This document shows positions 35,525 to 45,183 of a stretch of 64,000 bases of DNA, in pieces. The notes under the pieces were generated by a model. That model did not search any database. It was given only the letters and a program-made list of their open reading frames with translations, and was not told the DNA's origin. The DNA is from Tenebrio molitor (Eukaryota; Arthropoda; Insecta; Coleoptera; Tenebrionidae): positions 37,138,001 to 37,202,000 of the forward strand of contig NC_091046.1 of NCBI RefSeq assembly GCF_963966145.1, written 5' to 3'. A program made the translations under genes and the position numbers. How positions within the stretch are numbered: position 1 is the stretch's first letter; every line of letters starts with the position of its first letter.

Positions 35525-38500
35525 TACATATGTACTATGGCGGACAATAAATTTAGGCCGGCAAATTTCTGACATTTCAAAAAAGTCAATGCAAGCGCCC
35601 CTTTATTGTCATTATGACTGATGTGTCAGTTTGTCAAATTGAAGGTTTTCAAGCTGTTTGGCGTTCCCTTCGCCTTTTTACAACTCTTACTTTGTTAAGG
35701 CTGTTGCTGCTTTGCTGTCAATTTACTCGTTCAAAAAAAGCGTTCTTTGCGTTAGAGGTGTCGTTTATTTTAATTTTAACTAATTTCAATTAGATGTTGC
35801 TAAATATGAATTTCTTACAAGTTTTTGAGTCTCCAAATTTCAGGTTATGTTTCGACACCCGCTTGGATTGTAAACGCAAAATTAAAAAAATTATACTTAT
35901 ATAGGTAACAATGAGCTTAATATCTTAATCTTTCCTGCCTTTCGAAAAACTTCTCAATACCTATACTCGTACGAAAGAAATCAATAATTTACTAAAATGA
36001 CAGACGTATCAAAATTCTTATCAGATTTTAGTTCAACGCAATTTATGTGCAGTCATTTTTAGATAAAAGTGGCGTTTAATTTGAGAAGTGGTACTTTAAT
36101 ACATTACTTTTCCAAATTTATAAAATGACGAGTTCTTGACTTACCCGGTATGGATAGATTACGAATCTAAGTTGAAAATTATGCCAAGATTGTGTAAAAT
36201 GGATTAATTACGTCCTAATCGTGTCCTTGTTCCAAATAAATGTACAGTGAACACATGTAAAGTGTAAAATTAAATAATTAATTCACACCAAGAGACGATT
36301 AATTATTTTTTAACATTAATGCAACGCAGCAACTTCAAAACTGTGAACATTACAAAATCTTGGTCGGAAGTGATATTTTACAGTTTTGAAAACGTTTCAC
36401 CTAAACCAACATAAATCTCGGTGTTTGTGTACGGATAAACCTCATCTTTTGTTTTTGACACCGGAAGTGTTTGAGAACAACACATAGGTATTGTAAGAAG
36501 GACATTTACAGACCCATTAATTACCAAACCCGTCGAAAACAACACAATGCGTTTCGAGCTAGAGTAAAATGTTGTGTTATCTGTGCGATAAAAAATATCA
36601 CTAACAAAACACGTTTCTACTTCCGGAAAATCTTCAATAAAATCATAGTGTTATACATGTTGATACCAGTTCCCACAAGTTTCTTTTGACATGCACGAAT
36701 GATTAATAGCAAGGATTTGTACATAAACTTGAAATTAGGATTTATCTCGATGAAACGAGAAAGTAATTAAAATGATACGTGGGAAAGTGTAGCAGTAGCA
36801 ATTTGTAACAATGACACCATGTTAGTGTCTCGAGGGCTGACCTCATCTACCGATGAGATGGATGGTGGAAAGTAGAAAGTGATTTTTTTAAAATCACATT
36901 TACCACATTAATCGTGGAAGCATCAAATGATGCAATGCAGGTATAGCGGGTTCGCACAATTATTATTTAATTATTAATTACTAACAGACGCTTAATTACT
37001 TAAGAATGTGATAATCTCGTTGTTTAGTTGTGGTTTTCGAGTTAAGGTAAAAAAGTAGATTGAGGGTAATGCGAGATGTGCTAATCTGCCAAAATCTGTT
37101 ATCGTGTGTATTAGACTAACGTAAATTCTATCGTCATAGACTTTGACGAATATAATTTCAAGTTTCGAACTCTGCTCGAAATAATTCGCTTTACAGTTTT
37201 TGATATAATAAGAACTTTCTGAAAAAAAGTGTTTTGCACGTATTTTTCTCCCGGTGGCATCATTCGCATACAGGTTGCCCCACTTACTACCGTAACGTCT
37301 GACATATGAGATAATACGTTTCAAACAAATATTATTGGGTGAACTGTGTTGCAAATTACATCCTCGAAAGCAAAAATTATTTGTGACGCATTGAACGAAA
37401 TCATTTGGATGAGAAATCTGGAATTTTTAAAAATGCATAATTAGATATCCCAATTATAAAATTAGGTTTAATTAAATATTTATGGTAATTATTTATCAAT
37501 CGATTTCTAAGTGTCTTCTCACTTTTACTTCAATTAGCTTCTTAATTTACGGAAACACGAACTTATTCATTTTTTCCTCGAGCATTATATAAACTGCAAC
37601 TAATCGGCTTACAGAGCCATGAAAATTATTTAAAAAATATTATATGAAGTAATTTATTCACATTTTTTTTACAACTAATCGCCTTCTAATAAATTGCTGT
37701 AAAATTAGGATTTTCATCACTTTCACCCGCTCTAATAAGTTTCACTATAAAAAATAGCCACTAACTAACGAAATAATCGTTGCTGATGGTAAATCTGCGG
37801 TAGAGAAGACGATGTTTTTATACGAAACAATATTATTATTACTGATTAATATTTCCTAGCGTTGACACTTCTGAAAAAGTAATGCTCCTTCTTCGTGTCG
37901 TACAAAATTGTACGTTATTGTTTGAGCGCATTCCAGTCTGTTATCCTTCCTAATTCGCGTTCGGAAAATTAATTACACTACCGCTATTTGTGCCACTATA
38001 TTTATACACAACAGGACTGTGCTTGATTAGCAGCTATAACAATAACAATAATTTATAATTCTTTGTTAGTGTCTCTAACTAGATCATAACTAGTTGTGGT
38101 GGGTAGAAGTACACTGCATATACACAGACATTAAAAAACGAAATATCTATTTACAAAAGAATTTAAATAAGTTTTAATGTGTGTATTCTAACACATCGAA
38201 TACCGCATGCTCTTGAAAAGTCTTTATAATTTATTATAGCAGCTAAGTGATAAGTAATTGTAATTTTCATAATTCAGAAGAGGTAAATTATGAGCTTGGT
38301 GGTGACTGGTTTCTTTTCTCACGATTTTGTTCAATGGATTGAATTTTTTAGCATTCTGCGCGAAACTTCTCTTTCGGTACGTACTTACGAGAATTACCTA
38401 TTATTAGGTAATAATGGACAACAAAGACAAGATTTAAGGATAATAAAAAATGAAAATCAAAAAACTGTGCACACTTCCAGTTTGTGTTAATTTACAATGT

Positions 38501-38943
38501 TGTGTTGTTCCCAATTGAGCATTAAATACATATTTCTATTTCTATTTAAACTTTAGTTTAATTATTGCAATTTATAAAATTGTTGTAGTAAAATATATTA
38601 TTTACTGAAACGTTTTCTGTTTTTTATAAGTATTGTTAAGGTACATGAACCTAGTCATGTAATCTAAGTCAGTTACACAATTAGCTATAATAGGTTAAAG
38701 TTTAAAAAAATATTTAACAACACTTTCTTATTATTTATAGATACATATAAATCTAGTATGTTCATGATTAAGAGTGGCTAAGTTGCTAAGTATTAAGTTA
38801 ACATATAGGTATTCTGCGACAAGAATGCGTGTACAGTTATAAATGGAGATAATGATAAAACATTAAAACCATTGCTCGAGGGAGAATACATTTTAACATG
38901 GTAGCTTATTTTTTATAAATGTAAGTTTTGTGCATTAAATAGT
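35525..38943. other. intergenic, no feature recognised
   Basis: About 3.4 kb of AT-rich sequence with only short open frames. No inverted-repeat element was identified with confidence. Confidence 0.45.
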
Positions 38944-39085
38944 AAGGGGGTCATTCACAAAACACGATAAGGCTCGATAAGGCATTGCAAATTCCAAACC
39001 ATGACAACTGATATTGTTGAAGCATTGTGTTTGCCATTTCGTTAACGCTTTGCAAATTATCTAAGTTTCGTGAATAACCCCCTAA
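38944..39085. mobile_element. short foldback MITE
   Basis: The ends read AAGGGGGTCATTCACAAAAC and TAGGGGGTTATTCACGAAAC inward, with a second matching block (TTGCAAA near the middle). It is about 142 bp and noncoding. Confidence 0.72.
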
Positions 39086-39086
39086 G

Positions 39087-39587
39087 TATTTATATTCAAC
39101 CTACGGTTTATACGTACAGTGTGGTGGGTACATGTAATTACATATGAATGCAATAATTATACAATTTGAACAACAAATATTTTTTTATAGGTAAATTTTA
39201 TTTTGTTTACAACAATATTTGAAAATTTTACACATTACACAACTAAACAAAATTTTAAAACAAATAAAAAACGTCTTCAAGTTCTGAGCTTTTTCCACAG
39301 TTCCCAAAACACTAGCCGCATTATTACGATTTCTTATAGGTTCGTATAAAATATCTAATATTAATTAAAAGTTTCCATTCAATTTGTATTATATTGTATT
39401 TTGTTAGTGCAGAAAATAGAAACAACTTCAAAAGTTTTAATTTATAATGCGAATCTACCAGCGCTGACCGACTAACTACATAATATAGGTACCTAATGAT
39501 TTTGATGTTATTGTAATTTCCCTCCACCACCCGGCGGCACGGCAATTTTGCCGGAAAACATACACTATTACGGATATTATTAGGGTG
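39087..39587. other. intergenic, no feature recognised
   Basis: AT-rich sequence between two transposons; nothing supported. Confidence 0.5.
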
Positions 39588-39624
39588 TCCAGAAAGTTCT
39601 GAGCGTTTTTTAGAAAAATAGATA

Positions 39625-39770
39625 ATAGTTATTTACACAATTAGTGGGATAAAAGCAATATTACAGGACTCGAGTGTCAAGATTGCAGATGACGAGGGCG
39701 TTAGCCCGAGTTCATCTGTAATCACACGAGTTTCCTGTAATATGCTTTAGCCCACGTGTTATGTACAAAA
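39625..39770. repeat. CTCG-type near-palindrome inside the mariner
   Basis: The arms pair ATATTACAGGACTCGAGTG with CACACGAGTTTCCTGTAATA, then GCAGATGACGAGGGC with GCCCGAGTTCATCTGT. The centre is GTTA. Weaker pairing extends outward (AGTGGGATAAAAGC with GCTTTAGCCCACGT). Confidence 0.78.
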
Positions 39771-39834
39771 TTTTATCTAAGACCGCCCCGAATTAAAAAA
39801 AAAGGTAAATCTTATTTATTTCCGCCAGTTTCAT

Positions 39835-39990
39835 TACACCACTCAGTGGAATAATAACTTACTTATCCCACTGAGTGGGGTAATGAAGCTCACTTATCCC
39901 ACTGAGTGGAGTAATGAAATGCGTCCGGTAATGAAGTTCCTTATTCCACTCAAATGAGTGGGATAAGTGTCATTTATCCCACGGGATTAG
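39835..39990. repeat. reiterated CCCACTGAGTGGG units
   Basis: At least three units of about 40 bp, each built around the self-complementary CCACTGAGTGG with flanking CTTATC and GTAATGAA, plus degenerate units (CCACTCAGTGG, CCACTCAAATGAGTGGG). It lies entirely within the mariner. Confidence 0.75.
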
Positions 39991-40092
39991 ATAAAAATAA
40001 ATAAACATCTATTTCTTAAAAAATTAAACAACAATTAAAGTAAATATTCGCTGTTATTGTCAACGACTTCCAACCAACTATGTCCCAAAAAC

Positions 40093-40275
40093 TCAATTCC
40101 TTAACAATAGAAGATGGGCTCTTCCATTCTGAAATTTCGTAAACCATTGCCGACAAGTAGACTCTTTTACCGTTCCCGCACTTCCAATTCTCCATATATT
40201 TCTTGTGACTGCTGCCACTGAATGTCTACATTTAAATTCATATAACATTAAATTACGATTTCGTTCTTTTTCCAT
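40093..40275 (-). pseudogene. mariner transposase N-terminal remnant
   Basis: Sixty codons starting about 185 bp in from the right inverted repeat, the normal place for a mariner start codon. The first helix-turn-helix is recognisable (EFKCRHSVAAVTRNI, TCRQWFTKFQNG). The frame then ends, with no second DNA-binding motif and no catalytic residues, so no active enzyme could result. Confidence 0.7.
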
Positions 40276-40657
40276 GTAAACAATTAATTACCAGAATGTA
40301 ACCAATTAAAAATTATTTAATGGAGATACGTCAAATTGTTTATGGACAAGTGTACTTCATATTTTCAAAAACTAACAAAAATTACCAATTGATTTTGTAT
40401 TTATTTTATATTGAGAAACACAATACCACAAATACGCTCAGAACTTTCTGGACACCCTAATACTATCAAGTAATAGTGCAGTGCTAATCAACATAATTAC
40501 CGGCGTCTCGCCTCCACATTTTGACTTTGTTGTGTTTTTATATTATGTTCTGTGTCAATGTTAAGGAACTTCCTCACGATATGACATGAGTATAATTATA
40601 TACCTTTTTGAATTTCAACTATCAATGTGTTCCCTAAATCCAGAATTTTTAATATAG

Positions 40658-40955
40658 TATTGCCGTTATAACTTTTTATCTGCTCCGCCCACTAAAATTG
40701 ACCAATCAGAATCAAAGCCAGATTCAATCTGTACAACTTTTCATCACATTTGCCACGTAAAAAAGTTAAGGTTAGAATTTTGCTGTCAAGTCCACAATTC
40801 TTGTTTTAGGTTTTAAAAAATAAAATGTCATTAAGACAATTCGAATGTCAGAAATTTTTACTGTGTAAATCAGATCGTCTTAACAACCTATTTGATTGGT
40901 AACTAAGAAAATGAAATGGGCGGGGCAGATAAAATGTTACGTTGTCCTTAGTATA
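40658..40955. mobile_element. 298-bp MITE, copy 1
   Basis: Almost identical to 47834-48131: only a handful of substitutions by eye and no length difference. The ends contain imperfect inverted repeats (TTTTATCTGCTCCGCCCA facing TGGGCGGGGCAGATAAAA). It contains a CCAAT motif (GACCAATCAG). No coding capacity. Confidence 0.85.
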
Positions 40956-40992
40956 GTATATTAAAGTATAAGTGGATATTATAGTATATTAA

Positions 40993-41106
40993 AGAACGAG
41001 TTTTATAAAGGTTGATTTGGCGCACGAGTTCCAGGTGTAGAAAATGACCCGTAGGGGAGTTTTCTATGGGACGAGTGCACCAATACCTTTATAAAACCAG
41101 TTTTTT
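40993..41106. repeat. CTCG-type near-palindrome
   Basis: The arms pair CGAGTTTTATAAAGG with CCTTTATAAAACCAG and GGCGCACGAGTTCC with GGGACGAGTGCACC around a centre near TGACCCGTAGGGGA. Confidence 0.65.
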
Positions 41107-41390
41107 ATGTTATTTTTTAGAATTTGCACCCTTGTTTTAATTTTTAAATAAAAAAAATAAATTTTTAAATTCTACGGAATTTCGTATTAATTGGTAATTC
41201 AAGGTAACGGATGCAACTACATCTGCAACAGATGTTAAAAAGTAGAGTTTGAACATTAATATTGGAAGTTTTTTGGTATAATACACTGAAATATTGATAA
41301 AAATTTCATTAAAGTACAGTGTACTTTTATAAAGCCATAAACGACTCCTACTGACTGACGTTTATGGACGTATTATAAACGCAAATTCTA

Positions 41391-41687
41391 AAATAGTAGT
41401 TCATTTGACGAGTTTGTGTGTAAATTGGGTCTTTTTTGGCACGAGTGGGTCATTTTAAAACGCGAGTGAAACGAGTGTTTTAAAAGTCCACGAGTGCCAA
41501 AAAAGGCCCAATTTACACACGAACGAGTTGAATACAACGTTTTTTTGTTCGACGAGCCCCTTAAAGGCTCCAAATCGCTTAAGCTTTAAAATTAGCTTGA
41601 CGTTTCGTTTTGACAAGTTGTGACATTTACCAAAATCCGTTCACATAGTAGAAGATTCTCAAATTCTGACAGTGTCGAACAAAAAAG
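41391..41687 (-). repeat. hairpin-ended dispersed repeat, copy 4
   Basis: The fullest copy, in minus orientation. From its 5' side it starts TTTTTTGTTCGACACTGTCA, continues through AAACGAAACGTCAAGC, and ends in a hairpin of about 120 bp. The hairpin arms include TGTAAATTGGG and CCCAATTTACAC, TTTTTTGGCAC and GTGCCAAAAAA, with CACTCGTTTCACTCGCG in the loop. Confidence 0.82.
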
Positions 41688-41693
41688 GTCTTT

Positions 41694-41763
41694 AAAACAC
41701 GCGCGATTTTTCGAGCACGACGGCGCAGCCGGAGTGTTCGAAATAGAGCAAGTGTTTTAAAGA
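41694..41763. repeat. CTCG-type near-palindrome
   Basis: The arms pair CTTTAAAACACGCGCGATTT with AAATAGAGCAAGTGTTTTAA through TTCGAGCAC and GTGTTCGAA, centred on GGCGCAGCC. It begins within 10 bp of hairpin-ended repeat copy 4. Confidence 0.75.
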
Positions 41764-41917
41764 GCAGTTATCCACGAATACTTTGCGATATTTTTTTTTT
41801 AATGTTAAATGAGTTAATATTTAGACTTCACGTTTCTCCGGTCCTCTCGAGTTTGGTGATGTTTCCATGGAAAACGCGCGATGTTGCCATGGAAAAGAGC
41901 GTTTTTTAAAGTTCGAT

Positions 41918-41944
41918 TTAAACACGATCAGGCGTGTTTTAAAT
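41918..41944. repeat. short TTTAAAACACG palindrome
   Basis: TTTAAACACG and CGTGTTTTAAA face each other across ATCAGG. Confidence 0.7.
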
Positions 41945-42702
41945 GAGCAAAATTGGTTACCAATAAAAAAAATTTTAAAAAAGAAATTAATGATAATTAA
42001 AACAATTCTACTTTGAGTACTTTCATTTTTGTAATGCTACATCACATTATGTGTGTAAAATATATGATTTTTTTGAAATTAATATCAATTCACTTTTTAA
42101 ACAGGGCATTTATTATTTCACTGAATTTAAAAGATAAGTATGTCGTAGATGTCTGGATAAGACAATACAAAAAGATGTATCATTGGTTACAAAAATAGCA
42201 TAATTTTGGCATGTTTTCATGCTAAAGTAAATTTCTGTCTCCTGTCATATATGACTGGCCATGTAAAAACTCGGTCAAAGAAGATCCCCAATCCACTTTA
42301 ACTCATCAGTAACATTTGTTACATACTTCGTGAATATTCATATTATAAAATTGTAAATTTAAAGGAACTTGCTTCATACAGGTGGGTATATAAATATATT
42401 TTTAATAATATCCGGGAAATAAGCTGAGTTACCATATGGGTATGTACATACAAAGAATTGACGTACATATTATTTGATGAAATATATTATTTTAAAGCCA
42501 TTGCTTGTATAATATGTTACAATAATGTTAATGTCATTGTGTCATTTTTTTCACTTAAGTGTTGCAAAAGAGCATCAAATTAATTTTTGGTGCATTCATT
42601 CAAACTCAAGGATGTAAAATTTGAATTTCTTATTGTCTTATTTATTTACCAAAAAATGTATTTTAAATTTACATATTTAAGTAAAAAAAACTAATTTAAT
42701 TT
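41945..42702. other. intergenic, no feature recognised
   Basis: AT-rich sequence between repeats; nothing supported. Confidence 0.5.
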
Positions 42703-42985
42703 TTTTTTGTTCGACACTGTCAAAATTTGAGAATTTTCTCCTGTGTGAACGGATAATTGTCACAACCGTCGAAACGAAACGTTAAGCTAATTTTAAAGAT
42801 TTTAAGCGATTTGGAGCCTTTAAGGGGCTCGTCGAATAAAAAACGTTGTATTCAACTCGTTCGTGTGTAAATTGGTCTTTTTTTGGCACTCGTGAGCCTT
42901 TAAAACGCGAGCGTTTTAATCTGACCCAGTCATGCCAAAAAAAGCCCAATTTACACACGAACTCGTTAAATAAACTACTATTTTA
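42703..42985 (+). repeat. hairpin-ended dispersed repeat, copy 5
   Basis: Plus orientation, from the TTTTTTGTTCGACACTGTCA-type end to TAAACTACTATTTTATT. The terminal hairpin is intact, with GTGTAAATTGG and CCCAATTTACACAC arms and a CGCGAGCG loop. Confidence 0.82.
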
Positions 42986-43002
42986 TTAACTGAATCTTAA
43001 TC

Positions 43003-43249
43003 TCGTGGGCCTTTAAAACGCTCGTTTCACTCGCGTTTTAAACTAGCCCACTCATGCCAAAAAAGGCCCAATTTACACACGAAGGAGTTGAATACAACGT
43101 TTTTTTGTTAGACGAAGCCCTTAAAGGCCCCAAATTGGTTAAAATCTTTAAAATTAGCTTGACGTTTCGTTTTGACAAGTTGTGACATTTATCAAAATCC
43201 GTTCACACAGGAGAAAATTCTCAAATTCTGACAGTGTCAAACAAAAAAT
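43003..43249 (-). repeat. hairpin-ended dispersed repeat, copy 6
   Basis: Faces copy 5 head to head with 17 bp between, so that the two make a giant inverted repeat over 42703-43249. It lacks the outermost part of its own hairpin end. Confidence 0.8.
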
Positions 43250-43390
43250 AGTATATTTCAAACCAAGGTAAGAAAGTGCTTTCTTGCAGACCGCACGTAA
43301 AGATTATAAACCGAGCCGCAGGCGAGGTTTGTAAGTGCCTAAGGTCTGCAAGTGCACTTTCTTAACAAGGTTTGAATACTATTTTTTTCC
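43250..43390. repeat. CTCG-type near-palindrome
   Basis: The arms pair TATTTCAAACCAAGGTAAGA with TCTTAACAAGGTTTGAATA, then AAGTGCTTTCTTGCAGACCG with GGTCTGCAAGTGCACTTTC. The centre is GC-rich (CCGAGCCGCAGGCGAGG). Confidence 0.78.
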
Positions 43391-43850
43391 TTACCGGCGC
43401 AACTTCGTTGAAAAAAGTCAAAAAAAGATGGTTATATTCCTGATTAAAACGAACATTTTGAGAATTGAATAGTAGGCTGGGTTATTTGTTTAATTAACTT
43501 ATCATCGCATTTGAAGATTTGACGTTTGTTCGAAAATTTGATATAACCAGAAGTTGAAGTACTTACCTACCTAGCTTATCTGTTTATTTTCCAGATTATA
43601 TGATTGATCTAACAACTTGTTTTATTGAATTGGCTTTCATTTATCAATAACTTATTTCACTTTTGACACTTTTGACATTTGTATTTTGGTACAGTTTTAC
43701 CATAAACATTTCATGATTAACTTTCTTACCTTAGCGAGAAAGTTGAATTTTCTCACCTCAAATGAGGTATCGACAGCCTACATTTCTAACCGGTAGAGAA
43801 AAAAAGATTTTTTTATATAAAACACAACAATACTTTATTAAAACCTCCAA

Positions 43851-43992
43851 GGGCCGGTTGCACCAACGCCAGTTAAAGTTAACTGTAGGTGAAAATACTT
43901 CGTTACTTTAGTTACCTATTGTTATAACATAACAATGTTTTCGTATATTGTAATCTGTAGTTAAATTTAACTCACGTTGGTGCAACCGGCCC
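43851..43992. mobile_element. foldback MITE, GGGCCGGTTGCACCAACG tips
   Basis: The terminal inverted repeats are identical over the first 18 bases and then similar through AGTTAAA and TTTAAC. The interior (TACTTCGTTACTTTAGTTAC) is shared with the element at 44060-44197. It is 142 bp and noncoding. Confidence 0.88.
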
Positions 43993-44059
43993 TAAATGTA
44001 ATTGCAGTACCTAACAATCAAACATATAAAAATTGGTTGAATATCCCAACAAACATTAA

Positions 44060-44197
44060 CGGCCGTATTCACCAACGCCAGTTAACGTTAACTGTAGGTT
44101 AAAATACTTCGTTACTTTAGTTACCTATTGTTATAACAATGTTTTCGTATATTTTAACCTACAGTTAACTTTAACTGGCGTTGGTGAATACGGGCCT
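44060..44197. mobile_element. foldback MITE, GTATTCACCAACGCC tips
   Basis: Same interior as its neighbour at 43851-43992, but the outermost bases differ: GTATTCACCAACG replaces GTTGCACCAACG. The arms (about 45 bp) are nearly perfect. The two copies are 67 bp apart. Confidence 0.88.
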
Positions 44198-44713
44198 ATA
44201 GCTGTCAAACTAATTATCTATAATTATATACGCAAAAATTGCTAGAAGGCACCTACTAGATACTAGAAGATAGTGTAGGTACAAATAATAATGAACGCAA
44301 TAGTTGAATCTATTTCAAATAAATATTAACAGATTTACACTTTATTATTGTAAGTGTTTTGGTATTCAACTAAAAATAGAATAATTTAAATATCTGTTTG
44401 CATATATTTTGTATTTTTGATTAATATGTATTTCAAATTAAAAGTTACATTACAAGCACAGTGCATAGGCAACCAGTAATTGCAAAAAATTTGGACAGTT
44501 GCACATGCACATTTTGTTCAATAACAGTGTTTTTTTTTTAATTTTGAAACAGATTATAATTAATTTAATTTCGATTATTTAAGTTTTGTCCTTACATATA
44601 ACCATATTTTTGTAACTCTTGCATTAATTTTTGTCTTTCAATAATTATTTTGAGTTCTTCCATACAATGTTACTACTTTTTTGTTTAAACATATAAAATA
44701 AAATAAGAATATG
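44198..44713. other. intergenic, no feature recognised
   Basis: AT-rich; nothing supported. Confidence 0.5.
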
Positions 44714-44862
44714 TATCGGTGTTTTTTTAAAGGGCTCAAAGTAGACGTTGAAGAGTCGATTATCAAGGATGAGCTATCAGCTGTTTTTACACGAGTGGTG
44801 CGTTCACAGTCGACTCTTTAACGCCTACTTTGAGGTGAAATTAAAAAAAAAAACACCCGATA
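44714..44862. mobile_element. CGGGTGTTCATTT family, third copy, upstream of Nup153
   Basis: The ends read TATCGGTGTTTTTTTAAA and TATCGGGTGTTTTTTTTTTT. The inner arms (CAAAGTAGACGTTGAAGAGT facing ACTCTTTAACGCCTACTTTG) match the 24503 and 30829 copies. It ends about 250 bp upstream of the Nup153 start codon. Confidence 0.78.
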
Positions 44863-45114
44863 GATCGTGTACAGTTGAAGCTGAAAACGCATTTAATAAA
44901 AAACAAAAATTATGTTTTGCGTTTTGAATTTGAATCGGTTGGCGTCAGTGGCAGCAAACTTCATGCAGCTAAGTGGGAGATCGGGCGAAGTGTGACTAAG
45001 TTCATAGTCTTCGTACGCCATATTGGATCCTCGTGTGGTGAAAGTTGTCATAGAAATGTGTGATTTTACAAGTTTACGTTATTTGTGTAAAATAGACTAA
45101 GAACAATTGTAATT
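44863..45114 (+). promoter_or_regulatory. presumed Nup153 promoter and 5' leader region
   Basis: The interval between the last upstream transposon and the start codon. There is no TATA box in an obvious position and no initiator was assigned. The region is listed by position only. Confidence 0.35.
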
Positions 45115-45183
45115 ATGGCAAATAATAATAATGAAGGTGTAGATAATAGTCTAGACAGCCCGAGAGATTCAGGATTAGAAAAG
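45115..45183 (+). CDS. Nup153: Nup153 exon 1
   Basis: Twenty-three codons, from ATG in AATTATGG context to a GTTTGT donor. It is Asn-rich at first (MANNNNEGVD), then DSPRDSGLEK. It ends in phase 0, matching exon 2. The exon is below the usual ORF-length cutoffs; the start was chosen as the only upstream in-frame ATG beside a usable donor. Confidence 0.75.

Larger units (their letters stand above)
39590..40460 (-). mobile_element. deleted mariner element with palindromic filler
   Basis: Perfect 27-bp terminal inverted repeats (TTAGGGTGTCCAGAAAGTTC then TGAGCGT), flanked by TA. Inside, on the minus strand from the ATG at 40275, 60 codons resemble the N-terminal helix-turn-helix of mariner transposase (LMLYEFKCRHS, ATRNI-like, QWFTKFQNG), and then the frame stops. 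The catalytic DDE region is absent. The interior is taken up by a palindrome (39625-39770) and reiterated CCCACTGAGTGGG units (39835-39990). At 871 bp it is shorter than the usual 1.3 kb of the family. Confidence 0.82.

Noticed and set aside
39835..39990. Reiterated CCCACTGAGTGGG units as a CRISPR-like array
   Set aside because: The units are self-complementary and variable in length, without regular spacers, and lie inside a eukaryotic transposon.
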